Assembly (NCBI GenBank): GCA_013822735.1
Contig: PNKZ01000001.1
Span: 682,001-746,000 of the forward strand
Length of the DNA stretch: 64,000 nt
Source of the DNA: Pirellula sp.
Lineage (GTDB): Bacteria; Planctomycetota; Planctomycetia; Pirellulales; PNKZ01
Direction: 5' to 3'
Position numbers and translations under genes: made by a program. Every line of letters begins with the position of its first letter. The stretch's first letter is position 1. The notes beneath the pieces were generated by a model. It ran no database searches. It was not told where the DNA came from and saw only the letters and a program-made list of their open reading frames with translations. Below, piece after piece: positions 50,050-59,156 of the stretch.

Positions 50050-51327
50050 ATGTCGCGCCTCATCCGTTCATTGCTGCTCGTCGTCGCGTCATTCGCAGCC
50101 GGCTCCCTTTCGGCCGCCGAGTTTTTCTTTCGCGACGGCGATCGCATCGTCATGATCGGCGACAGTATTACGGAACAGCATCTCTACAGTAACTATGTCG
50201 AGATGTGGGTCACTGCGCGCTATCCGAAATGGAATCTAACGTTTCGCAACGTCGGCATCGGCGGCGACCGGAGCACCGGCGGCAACCAGCGATTTGCCCG
50301 CGACGTGTTGATCCACCAGCCGACGGCGATGACCGTCGATTTCGGCATGAACGACGGCGGCTACCGCGCCTTCGACGAAGCCGGTTTCAACACCTATGTC
50401 GGCGGCCTGCAAGGCATGGCCGATCAAGCGAAGAAGGCCGGCATCCGCACGGCGTGGTGCACGCCGCAACCGCTCGACGGCCCGGAGCAGGGGCCTACGG
50501 CACTCACCGGCTACAACCAAACCCTGGAGAAGTACGGCGACCTCGGCGTGAAGGCGATCGCCGAGAAGAATGCCGGCCTGTTCGTGGACCAGTTCCATCC
50601 GTACCTCGCGGTGCTCGATAAGGCTCGCGCCGCGGGGCCGAAGTACGACCGAATCACGGCCGGCGACGCCGTGCATCCCGGTCCGCCGGGTCAGGCCTTG
50701 ATGGCCGCCTCGATCTTGAAGGGGCTGAGCCTGCCGAAGCTGGTGTCGTCGGTCGAGATCGACGCCGCGGCGGAGAAGGTCGTCGAAGCGGTGAACTGCC
50801 GCGCGACCGAACTGAAGCGCGCCGGCGACGGACTGAGCTTCCAACGGCTCGACGATGCTCTGCCGTTCTTCCCGGAAGAGGCCGCTTCGATTTTGAAGTG
50901 GACGCCGATCCTGGAAGACCTCAATGACTACGCCTTAAAGGTGCGCGGCTTAAAGGCCGGCGACTATGAAGTGCGGCTCGGCGACGCCGTGGTCGGGAAG
51001 TATTCGGCCGAGCAACTTGCGGCGGGGGTCAACCTCGCGGCGCCGGCCTTGGCGAAGGGCCCGGTCTCGGCTCAGGTAAAAGCAATCCGTACGGCCATCG
51101 AAGCGAAGAACCGGTTCCATCACGATCGCATCTTCCGCGGCGTGGTACTCGTGAACATCGGCACGCTCCCCGACTGGCTCGGCGTGCCGATGACCTCGGC
51201 CGAAATCGAAGGCAAGCGGCAAGCGGCCTTGGCCGAGCGCATGAGCAAGATGCCGGAACTCGACGCCGCCATTCGCACGGCGCTGGAAATGAAGCCGCAC
51301 ACTGTGGCGATCGTCCCGGCGAAGTAA
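50050..51327 (+). CDS. exported SGNH/GDSL-family hydrolase
   Basis: 425 residues with a signal peptide (MSRLIRSLLLVVASFAAGSLSAAE). Block I MIGDSITEQ, block III FGMNDGG, block V GDAVHPGPPG with catalytic Asp and His. The C-terminal ~180 residues are an added region not obviously enzymatic. Exported SGNH esterases are very common in planctomycetes, often for polysaccharide deacetylation. Substrate unknown. Confidence 0.9.
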   Translation: MSRLIRSLLLVVASFAAGSLSAAEFFFRDGDRIVMIGDSITEQHLYSNYVEMWVTARYPKWNLTFRNVGIGGDRSTGGNQRFARDVLIHQPTAMTVDFGMNDGGYRAFDEAGFNTYVGGLQGMADQAKKAGIRTAWCTPQPLDGPEQGPTALTGYNQTLEKYGDLGVKAIAEKNAGLFVDQFHPYLAVLDKARAAGPKYDRITAGDAVHPGPPGQALMAASILKGLSLPKLVSSVEIDAAAEKVVEAVNCRATELKRAGDGLSFQRLDDALPFFPEEAASILKWTPILEDLNDYALKVRGLKAGDYEVRLGDAVVGKYSAEQLAAGVNLAAPALAKGPVSAQVKAIRTAIEAKNRFHHDRIFRGVVLVNIGTLPDWLGVPMTSAEIEGKRQAALAERMSKMPELDAAIRTALEMKPHTVAIVPAK

Positions 51328-51351
51328 TCGCGCCGACGAAGTAAGTCTGTC

Positions 51352-51420
51352 GCGAGCGGCGGGGTTTATCCCCGCCGTCTGTGTTGTCTTCCGGATGGCG
51401 GGATAAACCCCGCCGCTCGC
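51352..51420. terminator. long hairpin after the SGNH hydrolase gene
   Basis: A ~23-bp stem (left GCGAGCGGCGGGGTTTATC from 51352, right GATAAACCCCGCCGCTCGC to 51420, with one extra C in the left arm) and a ~20-base loop, followed by pyrimidine-rich CTCTTCTTTCT. It lies 25 bp past the stop codon, so it probably terminates that gene, but it resembles a repeat family. Confidence 0.6.
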
Positions 51421-51578
51421 CTCTTCTTTCTGCGTTTCCCGCGGGCTATCCCGCGATTTGGGTAACGCCTTTCCTTGCTTTGCGCTAAGGAATTCATGCT
51501 CGCCGTGCTCGCGAGCATCCCACCTTTCGCAAGTGCCGCAGCACATCCGCTCGGCAAGCCATTGAAAAGGCCACGACG

Positions 51579-53078
51579 ATGCTTCTCCGCACCACCGTAC
51601 TGCTGCTGATCTTCTCCGTCGCCGCTCTGTCGGCCTTGGAACAGCCCGCGAAGGTCTCTCAGGCCACGGCGTCGGCGGAGTTCGTGTCGCTTACCAATTA
51701 TCGTCCCGCGAAGGCTCCGACGCTCACGGCGGACGAAGTCGCACAGCAGTTGGCCCGCCGCGCGTATGTCTGGGGCTGGCCGATGGTTTACGTGCAAAAC
51801 GCCCGCGAGTCGCTCCGCAAAGTTTCGAAGCCGGGCCGCAGCGGCGGCATGCCGGTCGCGCCGATCAATCAGCTCAGCATGCTCACCGACTACATCACGC
51901 CGACGCAAACGGCCGTGCCGTGCCCGAACCAAGACGTCGTCTATGGTTTCGGCGTGTTCGATCTCGCCGAGGAGCCGGTGATCGTGCAAGTGCCCGACTT
52001 CGGCCCGCGCTTCTGGCTCTACCAAATCGGCGATCAACGGACCGACAGCTTCGCCCGTTGCGGCAAGGCCTACGGCACGCCGGCCGGCTGCTACTTGGTC
52101 GTCGGTCCGAATTGGAACGAGAAGCTTCCCGCCGGCATCGCCGGTGTGTTTCGTTCGCCGACCACGACGGCCTACTGCCTGCCGCGAGTGTTTATGGACG
52201 ACACGGCCGAAGATCGCGTCGCCGTGCAACCGCTCCTGAACGGCATCATGGCCTACCCGCTCAGCCGCTTTACGGGCAGCGCTCGTACGACCGATTGGAC
52301 GAAGTCGAAGTGGTACCCGAAAGTCGGCGTCGCCGGCGGCGATCGCTCGAAGCGAGTTTCGCCGGAGAAGTTCTTTGACGATCTCGCGACGGTGCTCGAC
52401 GACGTGGCCCCGCTCCCCGGCGAAGAGCCGTTCTATGCCGAACTCCGCGATTTGCTCCAACGTGCGGCCGGCGATGCTCGGCTGAAATCGCTGATCACGG
52501 CCGCGGCCGTCGCCGCGGAGCAAGAAGTGCTCGCCCCGATGTTTGAGTTCCGCAATCTTGGCACGCGATTGCCGAACTACTGGACGACGATCACCAACGG
52601 CGCCGCTTTCGGCACCGACTACCTGACGCGAGCCGCTGTGGCGAAGTCGAACATCTTCGTCAACCGCAACGAGGAGACGAAGTACTTCTACCAAGATTGC
52701 GACGCCGCCGGACTGCGGCTCGACGGCGGCCGCTCGTACCGCATCACGTTCCGCGCCGGCGAACTGCCGCCGACCGCCGGGTTCTGGTCGCTCACGGCCT
52801 ACGACGCCCAGCACGCGTTCGGGCCGAACGAACTTAATCGCTACTCGCTCGGCACGAAGAATCGCGGGCTACGCTTCAATGCCGACGGATCGCTCACGAT
52901 CGTCGTACAAAAGAATCGCCCCACGGGGGACGACGCCAACTGGTTGCCCGCCCCGCAAGGAGCCTTTTCGCTCTACCTCCGAGCCTATGCTCCGGAAGCG
53001 GCGATGACGAGCGGTGCTTGGACCCCGCCGGCCGTGGTTGAGGCGAGCAGCGACCTGCACCAAGTGGCGAGCCGCTAG
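51579..53078 (+). CDS. DUF1254/DUF1214-domain exported protein
   Basis: 499 residues with a signal peptide. N-terminal DUF1254 (~60-190; RRAYVWGWPMVYVQNARES, NQDVVYGFGVFDL, PDFGPRFWLYQIGD) and C-terminal DUF1214 (~390-480; YRITFRAGELPPTAGFWSLT, YDAQHAFGPNELNRYSLGT). Widespread family of unknown function, found in many phyla. No neighbours to suggest a pathway. Confidence 0.92.
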   Translation: MLLRTTVLLLIFSVAALSALEQPAKVSQATASAEFVSLTNYRPAKAPTLTADEVAQQLARRAYVWGWPMVYVQNARESLRKVSKPGRSGGMPVAPINQLSMLTDYITPTQTAVPCPNQDVVYGFGVFDLAEEPVIVQVPDFGPRFWLYQIGDQRTDSFARCGKAYGTPAGCYLVVGPNWNEKLPAGIAGVFRSPTTTAYCLPRVFMDDTAEDRVAVQPLLNGIMAYPLSRFTGSARTTDWTKSKWYPKVGVAGGDRSKRVSPEKFFDDLATVLDDVAPLPGEEPFYAELRDLLQRAAGDARLKSLITAAAVAAEQEVLAPMFEFRNLGTRLPNYWTTITNGAAFGTDYLTRAAVAKSNIFVNRNEETKYFYQDCDAAGLRLDGGRSYRITFRAGELPPTAGFWSLTAYDAQHAFGPNELNRYSLGTKNRGLRFNADGSLTIVVQKNRPTGDDANWLPAPQGAFSLYLRAYAPEAAMTSGAWTPPAVVEASSDLHQVASR

Positions 53079-53089
53079 TGCATGAATCC

Positions 53090-53351
53090 TGTAGGGAACG
53101 CCCTCTGTGGCGTTCCGAGCGCCGGCAAATGACCAAAACTCCAAGCACCAAATTCCAAACAAACACGAAGGACCGAATGGTCGAATGGCGCCGCAGCGCA
53201 CATTGAGATTTAGGTCATTGGTCCTTGTTTGGAATTTGGTGCTTGGGCAATTGGTTATTCCGCTCGCGGCAGACACGTCGGCATTACGGCTCGACGCTCA
53301 CCCCGGAGCGGAACATTTCAGAGCGGAACGCCACGGAGGGCGTTCCCTACA
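53090..53351. repeat. 28-bp-TIR element, long form, copy 4
   Basis: TIRs at 53090-53117 and 53324-53351 match those at 22123, 30210 and 57777. An internal perfect 22-bp inverted repeat (53141-53162 with 53225-53246) contains CACCAAATTCCAAA. It shares the CACGTCGGC and ACGGCTCGACGCTC blocks with copy 2. It lies between convergent genes. Confidence 0.9.
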
Positions 53352-53366
53352 GATGTAGCGCGAAGA

Positions 53367-54449
53367 CTAGTTCTTATCCGCCGCGCCGTCTTCCGTGTTC
53401 AAATGAGCACGCAGATAACGGGCGCGCTCGATATTGCGGTCGGCCGTGTCGAGCTCGGAGCCGCTCAGCTTTTGCAGGTGGGCCGGCTGCGTGTGGATGA
53501 AGAGCTGGTTGAGCGTGGGGATCTGCAACTCGGGAATCAGTCCGAGGTTGACGCCCATTCGCACGCTGGAGAGCAGATGCATCGTCTCTTCGCTGGAGAT
53601 CGTTTGCGCGGTGCGGAGAATGCCGTAGGCGCGGCTTACACGATCGTGCAGGTTTTGCTTGCTCTCGCGTACGAGATACTCGCGGGCCTTGCGTTCGTAG
53701 TCGATGATGCTGGGAACCACTTCGCTGACTTGCTTGACCAGCTCTTCTTCGGAGCGGCCGAGCGTGATCTGGTTGCTGATCTGGTAGAAGTCTCCCATGG
53801 CCTGGGAGCCTTCGCCGTACAGGCCGCGCACCGCGAGGCTGATTTTCTGCAGCGATCGGAAGAGCTTGTCGATCTGCCGTGTGATCACGAGCGCCGGCAA
53901 GTGCAGCATGACGCTTACGCGCATGCCGGTGCCGACGTTCGTCGGGCAAGCCGTGAGATAGCCGAGCCGTTCGTGGAAGGCGTAGGTCGCGAACGATTCG
54001 ATTTGGTCGTCGATCGCGTTGATCTTTTCCCAGGCCGCCGCGAGATCGAAGCCGCTCTTGAGCACTTGAATGCGCAGATGATCTTCTTCGTTGATCATCA
54101 GGCTCACTTGCTCGTTGTCGTCGATGGCGACGCCGCGAGCCCCTTCGCTATCGGCATGCTCGCGACTGATGAGCTGCCGCTCGACGAGAAACTGCCGATC
54201 GAGCCCTTCAAGCTTGGAGACGTCGAGGTAGGAAACGTGGAACGCTTCGCCGAGCTTACGGATGCCTTCGCGGAGCGTCTTTTCGATTTCCGTGCGATCG
54301 GCCGGCGAGGCCCGACTGATAAACGGATAGTCGGCTAAGTTGCGCGCCAGGCGAATGCGGCTGCTCATCACGACGTCGGACTCAGGGCCCGACCCGCGCA
54401 GCCATTCCCCCGTCGATCGTACTAGTTCTTCCAGATCCACTGCCGCCAT
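53367..54449 (-). CDS. mcsB: protein arginine kinase
   Basis: 360 residues. Guanidino-kinase catalytic segments: VVMSSRIRLARNLADYPF, INEEDHLRIQ, LTACPTNVGTGMRVSVMLHL (with the conserved Cys) and VRGLYGEGSQAMGDFYQISN. These are diagnostic of McsB, which phosphorylates arginine residues and marks proteins for ClpCP. Its activator McsA is encoded just upstream. Bacillota have ctsR-mcsA-mcsB-clpC; here ctsR and clpC are missing from the window. Confidence 0.94.
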   Translation of the reverse strand: MAAVDLEELVRSTGEWLRGSGPESDVVMSSRIRLARNLADYPFISRASPADRTEIEKTLREGIRKLGEAFHVSYLDVSKLEGLDRQFLVERQLISREHADSEGARGVAIDDNEQVSLMINEEDHLRIQVLKSGFDLAAAWEKINAIDDQIESFATYAFHERLGYLTACPTNVGTGMRVSVMLHLPALVITRQIDKLFRSLQKISLAVRGLYGEGSQAMGDFYQISNQITLGRSEEELVKQVSEVVPSIIDYERKAREYLVRESKQNLHDRVSRAYGILRTAQTISSEETMHLLSSVRMGVNLGLIPELQIPTLNQLFIHTQPAHLQKLSGSELDTADRNIERARYLRAHLNTEDGAADKN

Positions 54450-54547
54450 ATCTTTCTGTTCGCCGTTGCTTCAATGTTAGGTCTAGGTCCCCTCGCGTCA
54501 GCGCCGGGGCTAGTGTTGAAAACCTGGGCCTTGTGCGACCCGATGAG

Positions 54548-55051
54548 CTACTTCTTGTCCCCTTCGAGGCGACGGATTTCGTCGCGAACCTGCGAGGCCC
54601 TTTCGTAGTCTTCCGCTTGGACCGCGGTCTTCAGATCTTTTCGCAACCGGATCAGGTCAGTGAGTCGATCGGTGTCGGTCGGCGAGCGTTTGGGGCGTTT
54701 GCCGGTGTGGGCCGTTTCCCCGTGGATATTCACGAGCAGCGGCTCCAGCTCTTTTTCGAAGCAGACGTAATCGTGCGAGCAGCCCAGGCGTCCTTTGCTC
54801 CGGAAGTCGAAGAAGGTGATGCCGCAGACGGGACAGGCTTGCTTATCGAGCTTGGCCAATTGCTCCACCGTTTGCCCGACCGCCAATTGCTGGCCGAGTG
54901 TTTCGGCCGGTTCGGCCGCTTCTTCGGTCGTTTCGTTCTCGGCCAAGTAGTCGCGTGCGTGCTCTTCGCAGAGGTGCAACTCCTTCGGCTTACCGCCGGC
55001 GAGCTCGGTAATGTGGAACGTCGCGGTCTTATCGCACTTCTGGCATTTCAT
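54548..55051 (-). CDS. mcsA: McsA-like activator with zinc motifs and a UVR domain
   Basis: 167 residues from ATG 55051 (MKCQKCDKTATFH); the frame to 55087 adds 12 residues. Cys clusters: CQKC, LCEEHARDY, CPVCG, CSHDYVCF, i.e. two zinc ribbons. The C-terminal UVR motif is LRKDLKTAVQAEDYERASQVRDEI. McsA activates McsB. The two genes are adjacent on the same strand, 98 bp apart. Confidence 0.92.
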   Translation of the reverse strand: MKCQKCDKTATFHITELAGGKPKELHLCEEHARDYLAENETTEEAAEPAETLGQQLAVGQTVEQLAKLDKQACPVCGITFFDFRSKGRLGCSHDYVCFEKELEPLLVNIHGETAHTGKRPKRSPTDTDRLTDLIRLRKDLKTAVQAEDYERASQVRDEIRRLEGDKK

Positions 55052-55267
55052 CGGCAACCATCCTGCGATACGACGACAAACGATCAACGCTTTGAAAACA
55101 GCGTAATTTCCAGCAGAATTCTAGCAGTGCGACCCAGGGTGTCAATTCCGACTGAGGTATCCCGTATCCGGCGCAACTCGAAATACGTGCGCGAGATGCG
55201 CGCTGCGGCGGGTTGTCCGAATTCCGGGGCGAAGTTAAGCTGCAACCAACTTTAATCGAGGTAGCGC

Positions 55268-56812
55268 GTGAGAGAGTGTAAGCCCGCCGTCGACCGCTTT
55301 CGCCGCCTAGCGGCAGGCGTTCACTTGGTTCCCGTCTACCGCAAGTTGCTGAGCGATTCGCTCACTCCGGTCGGGGCGTTTCATCGACTTGATACGGGCC
55401 CGTGCGCGTGTTTGTTCGAAAGCGTGGTGGGCGGAGAAAAAGTCGGCCGATATAGCTTTCTCACGGCCGGGCCCTTCCGTTTGCTCGAAGCGTTCGATCG
55501 CCACGTGCGCGAAACCGACTTCGCCGCCGACGGTAAGCCCACGGTGCGCGAGTTTGAAAGTGCCGATCCGCTCGACGAACTGAAGGCCCGCGTCGACGCG
55601 TTGCGCTCCGCCGTGTGCGAAGAGCTGCCGCCCTTTACCGGCGGGGCCATCGGCTATGCCGGCTACGACACGGTGCGCTACGTCGAAAACCTTCCGAACG
55701 CGCCGACCGACGACCGGAAGCTGCCCGACCTGAGCTTTGCGTTCTTCGACCACATGGTGGTGTTCGACAACGTCGATAAGACCATGACCGTGATTGCGCT
55801 GGCGCGCGTCGACGAACAAGGTCCGCACGCCGCCGATGGTCGCGTCGACTTGGATGCCGCATATGCCGAAGCCGCGGCGCGCGTCGAGCGATTGGTCGCG
55901 CAGCTCTCGCAGCCGAGTTCCGATCTGCGTCCGGCCGAAATCGAAACCGGCGGGCCGGTCGCCATTCCGTACACGTCGAACTTCACGCAGGCGGGGTTTG
56001 AGTCGGCCGTCGCGAAGTGCCAGGAATACATTCGGGCCGGCGACATCTTTCAGGTCGTGCTGAGCCAACGATTGCAGACGGAACTGACCGCGCCGCCGTT
56101 TGAGCTTTATCGCACGCTGCGCATTGTGAACCCGAGCCCGTTCATGTTCTATCTGCGGTTGCCGCAGGTGACGCTGGTCGGCAGCTCGCCGGAGATCATG
56201 GTGCGCGTGGTCGAAGGAAAGGTGACCGTACGACCGCTCGCAGGGACCCGACCGCGCGGGCGCGACGAAGCCGACGACCGCCGCCTGGCCGAAGAACTTT
56301 TGGCCGATCCCAAGGAACGCGCGGAGCACGTCATGCTCGTCGACCTCGGGCGCAACGACGTCGGGCGTGTGGCGAAGTACGGCTCCGTCGAATTGAGCGA
56401 CGTCATGGTCATCGAGCGCTATAGCCACGTGATGCACATTACGTCGAACGTCACCGGACAATTGGCCGACGGCCAAGACGCCTTCGACGCCATGAAGGCC
56501 TGCTTGCCGGCCGGCACCGTCAGCGGTGCGCCGAAGGTGCGAGCCATGCAAATCATCGACGAGTTCGAGCCCCATCGTCGCGGGCCGTACGCCGGTGCGG
56601 TCGGCTATATCGACTTCAACGGCAACATGGACACCTGCATCGCGCTGCGAACCTGCGTGGTGCAAAACGGCCGGGCGTACGTGCAGGCCGGCGCCGGTAT
56701 CGTGGCCGATAGTGTCCCCGCCGACGAGTATCAGGAGACGCTCAATAAGGCGCGCGGGATGCTCAAGGCGATCGAAATCACCGAGCGCCGCGCGGGAAAA
56801 GCGGCGAAGTAG
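55268..56812 (+). CDS. trpE: anthranilate synthase component I
   Basis: 514 residues from GTG 55268. N-terminal domain with tryptophan-binding loop ([10 protein letters not shown]-type [18 protein letters not shown]), C-terminal chorismate-binding domain: [65 protein letters not shown]. It converts chorismate to anthranilate with TrpG. No trpG adjacent. Confidence 0.95.
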   Translation: MRECKPAVDRFRRLAAGVHLVPVYRKLLSDSLTPVGAFHRLDTGPCACLFESVVGGEKVGRYSFLTAGPFRLLEAFDRHVRETDFAADGKPTVREFESADPLDELKARVDALRSAVCEELPPFTGGAIGYAGYDTVRYVENLPNAPTDDRKLPDLSFAFFDHMVVFDNVDKTMTVIALARVDEQGPHAADGRVDLDAAYAEAAARVERLVAQLSQPSSDLRPAEIETGGPVAIPYTSNFTQAGFESAVAKCQEYIRAGDIFQVVLSQRLQTELTAPPFELYRTLRIVNPSPFMFYLRLPQVTLVGSSPEIMVRVVEGKVTVRPLAGTRPRGRDEADDRRLAEELLADPKERAEHVMLVDLGRNDVGRVAKYGSVELSDVMVIERYSHVMHITSNVTGQLADGQDAFDAMKACLPAGTVSGAPKVRAMQIIDEFEPHRRGPYAGAVGYIDFNGNMDTCIALRTCVVQNGRAYVQAGAGIVADSVPADEYQETLNKARGMLKAIEITERRAGKAAK

Positions 56813-56989
56813 CGGCGCTGTGAGCCGCGGGCGCATACCCGCGAGCCCCAGATATGCATCTGCGGCGATGGAGATTGATCGTCCACTCGGTCGTCATCCG
56901 CCTTGTCCGTCGCGCGGCCCCTCCACTAGAATTACGGGCCCGCTACTTTTTCGTTCGTTACCATTACCTCCGACCTCTGAAAGTAAATC

Positions 56990-57760
56990 ATGAAACGTTT
57001 GTTCTCCGCCGCCGTCGTGGCCCTTGTTCTCAGCGGCGCGGCGTCGGCACAAGAAGCTCCTGCGAGCGCAGCGCCGGAATTGAAGGATCTGAAGTCGAAG
57101 GTCAGCTACCTGATCGGCATGAACATCGGCAAGCAGATGAAGAACGACGGCATGGACCTGGACCTCGCCATCTTCTCTGCCGGGATGAAAGACGCCATCG
57201 CCGGAGCCAAGCCTGCTTTGACCGATGCGGAGATGCAGGCCGTGATCGCGGAATTCGGCGCACAACAAGAAGCCAAGCAACGCGAGATGGCCAACGCCGC
57301 CGCGAAGCAACAAATGGAAGGCAATGCCGACCTGAAGAAGCAGTACGACAAGAACACGGCCGAAGCTGCTACGTTTCTCGCCGCCAATGGTAAGAAGGAA
57401 GGGGTCACCACGCTCCCCAGCGGCATCCAATATAAGGTGATCAAGAGCGGCAACGGCACCGGCGCCTCGCCGAAAGTCACCGACACCGTGACGACCCACT
57501 ACAAGGGAACGTTGCTCGACGGTAAGACGTTCGACAGCTCGTACGAGCGCGGCCAACCGGCCAGCTTCCCGCTCAACGGCGTCATTCCGGGTTGGACCGA
57601 AGTGCTGCAAAAGATGAAGCCGGGCGACAAGTGGGAAGTTTATATTCCCGGCGAACACGCCTACGGCCTGCGCGGCACCGGCGACGGCGACATCGGCCCG
57701 AACGCCTTGTTGACGTTCGAAATCGAACTGATCGCCGTTGAAGGGCAGGGAAACAACTAA
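56990..57760 (+). CDS. exported FKBP-type peptidyl-prolyl isomerase
   Basis: 256 residues with a signal peptide (MKRLFSAAVVALVLSGAAS). N-terminal dimerisation domain (~30-120; KVSYLIGMNIGKQMKNDGMDL) as in Mip/FkpA, then the FKBP domain (~150-255): THYKGTLLDGKTFDSSYER, GVIPGWTEVLQKMKPGDKW, IPGEHAYGLRG. It folds proteins in the periplasm. A 28-bp-TIR element and a terminator follow. Confidence 0.94.
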   Translation: MKRLFSAAVVALVLSGAASAQEAPASAAPELKDLKSKVSYLIGMNIGKQMKNDGMDLDLAIFSAGMKDAIAGAKPALTDAEMQAVIAEFGAQQEAKQREMANAAAKQQMEGNADLKKQYDKNTAEAATFLAANGKKEGVTTLPSGIQYKVIKSGNGTGASPKVTDTVTTHYKGTLLDGKTFDSSYERGQPASFPLNGVIPGWTEVLQKMKPGDKWEVYIPGEHAYGLRGTGDGDIGPNALLTFEIELIAVEGQGNN

Positions 57761-57776
57761 GCGTCGTTCGCCGGCC

Positions 57777-57848
57777 TGTAGGGAACGCCCTCCGCGGCGT
57801 TCCGTGCGTCGGCTAGCGATCGGAACGCCACAGAGGGCGTTCCCTACA
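57777..57848. repeat. 28-bp-TIR element, short form, copy 5'-3' after the FKBP gene
   Basis: TIRs 57777-57804 and 57821-57848, 28 bp with two differences, around a 16-bp centre. Same family as 22123-22190. It lies 16 bp after the FKBP stop codon, before an intrinsic terminator. Confidence 0.9.
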
Positions 57849-57865
57849 GAAGCCTAAACAAAACG

Positions 57866-57899
57866 GACGTCGCGCGTTCATTCGCGCGGCGTCTTTTTT
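57866..57899 (+). terminator. Rho-independent terminator of the FKBP gene
   Basis: Stem GACGTCGCGCG (57866-57876) with CGCGCGGCGTC (57883-57893), one G-T wobble, followed by six T's (57894-57899). It ends transcription on the plus strand after the repeat element. Confidence 0.85.
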
Positions 57900-57908
57900 G
57901 TTGGCGCT

Positions 57909-58151
57909 CTATCGCGTCCCGACCCCTTGGGGCTCCGGCTGCTCGCGGCCGAGCGGATCGAGCCAGACGACACGGCCTTCGAACAAATGGCGTTGCAGGT
58001 CGGAGGCGACGTGCAAAACGTAGGTCTTGCGTCGGTCGGCATCGCACGCCTTGATCGCTTCGGAGAGCGAATCGGTACGAATGACGACCACCGGTTTCGC
58101 GGCGACGGAACCCATACTGTCGTCATCGTATTGCACGGCGAATGTTTTCAT
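57909..58151 (-). CDS. small hypothetical protein
   Basis: 80 residues from ATG 58151 (MKTFAVQYDDDSMGSVAAKP). An upstream frame reaching 58256 is not supported. The product is a small alpha/beta domain with a basic patch (DADRRKTYVLHVASDLQRHLFEGRVVWLDPLG, read in part). No known motif. It converges on the FKBP gene. Confidence 0.6.
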   Translation of the reverse strand: MKTFAVQYDDDSMGSVAAKPVVVIRTDSLSEAIKACDADRRKTYVLHVASDLQRHLFEGRVVWLDPLGREQPEPQGVGTR

Positions 58152-58288
58152 GTCGACTATTCTATCAGGCGGCCTGTTCTGGAGTTGACGTTTTGCGGTG
58201 AAACGACGGTCGACTTGCAAACGCACCGATAATTGGCGTAAATAGGCGTTCTCCATCCCGTTTGATACCCCCGACGGAACCCGCTCTC

Positions 58289-58597
58289 GTGATCCACGTT
58301 ATTGCCAGCATCGAACTGCATCCCGGCAAACGTGCCGAGTTTTTGGCCGCTTTTCACGAATTGATGCCGGCCGTGCATGCCGAAGACGGCTGCATCGAAT
58401 ACGGTCCGACGGTCGACGTGAAAACGACGATCGGGGCTCAAATTCCCCTGCGCGAGAATATTGTGACCATCGTCGAGAAGTGGCGCGACCTCCCCGCTCT
58501 CGAGGCCCATCTGGTCGCCCCACATATGGGGCCATACCGTGCGAAGGTCAAGCCGATCGTAATCGGCACGCAGCTCCAAATCCTCGAACCGGCTTAA
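58289..58597 (+). CDS. antibiotic-biosynthesis monooxygenase (ABM, YgiN-like) domain protein
   Basis: 102 residues from GTG 58289 (VIHVIASIELHPGKRAEF); a TTG start at 58262 would add nine. The pattern VIASIELHPGKRAEFLAAF, EDGCIEYGP and IVEKWRDLPALEAHL is the dimeric ABM fold used by quinol monooxygenases and related proteins, as well as stand-alone sensors. Substrate unknown. Confidence 0.88.
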   Translation: MIHVIASIELHPGKRAEFLAAFHELMPAVHAEDGCIEYGPTVDVKTTIGAQIPLRENIVTIVEKWRDLPALEAHLVAPHMGPYRAKVKPIVIGTQLQILEPA

Positions 58598-58696
58598 GAG
58601 CTTTTTCATCTCGGACACACGGAGGACACTGAGGAGAAGGCAGAATCGTCCATTGCGAAAGTGCTTCAACCGTCACTTCCTAAAGGGCCGCCGCCG

Positions 58697-58816
58697 ATGA
58701 AAAAGGCGATCGAGTCGATTTTGATCTTGTTGGCGCTGATCATCCTCGTCTTGGGCTGTGCGTGGTACTTTGTTGCAAAATTTGGTATGGGCATGAGCGG
58801 CTTTGGCGTTAGATGA
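58697..58816 (+). CDS. very small single-helix membrane protein
   Basis: 39 residues: one hydrophobic helix (ILILLALIILVLGCAWYFVA) after MKKAIES, ending in a short GMGMSGFGVR tail. It has no recognisable ribosome-binding site. The composition and single-TM form are typical of real small membrane proteins. It is flanked by direct/inverted low-complexity stretches (around 58613-58645 and 58870-58905). Confidence 0.4.
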   Translation: MKKAIESILILLALIILVLGCAWYFVAKFGMGMSGFGVR

Positions 58817-59156
58817 ACGCGCGGACGAATCGTTCATCCCTGCGGAACTACGCTTGCACATTCGTTCGTAGTCCTCCTTGTTCTCCGTGCCTTCGTGGTG
58901 AACGAGTCCCCAGGCACGGCGAGCGATTTGGATACACTCGGCGGTTGTCGCCGCGTTCGCCCCCCCGGATGATCGTTAAATTCGGCAAAGTTCCGCCCAA
59001 TTTGCCGGAAAACCGCCTAGAAACTTCGCCGAAATCCGGCCGGCGCTATCTTCTCATCAACGCCTCATAAGCCGTTTCGAGCTAACCTTCCTCTGTCGGA
59101 ACTACGCACGGACGAAGGCGGCTCGCGCAGGGATTGCGCTCAATTTGGGATGCGCA
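58817..59156. other. 340-bp interval before the HD-GYP gene
   Basis: No gene or promoter could be identified with confidence. It contains TTCTCCGTGCC/GGAGGACAC-type low-complexity text related to 58613-58645 in inverse orientation and an A/T-rich stretch near 58970-59030 that may carry the HD-GYP promoter. Confidence 0.4.

Noticed and set aside
51366-52814. 482-codon minus-strand frame under the DUF1254 gene
   Set aside because: Antisense shadow of a well-supported gene; Arg-rich product with no recognisable domain.
55307-56836. 509-codon antisense frame over trpE, and a similar 457-codon frame over the HD-GYP gene (59082-60455)
   Set aside because: Both overlap genes with full catalytic motif sets and look like shadows.
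22123-57848. Insertion sequences
   Set aside because: The elements are too short to encode a transposase, and none is present in the window.
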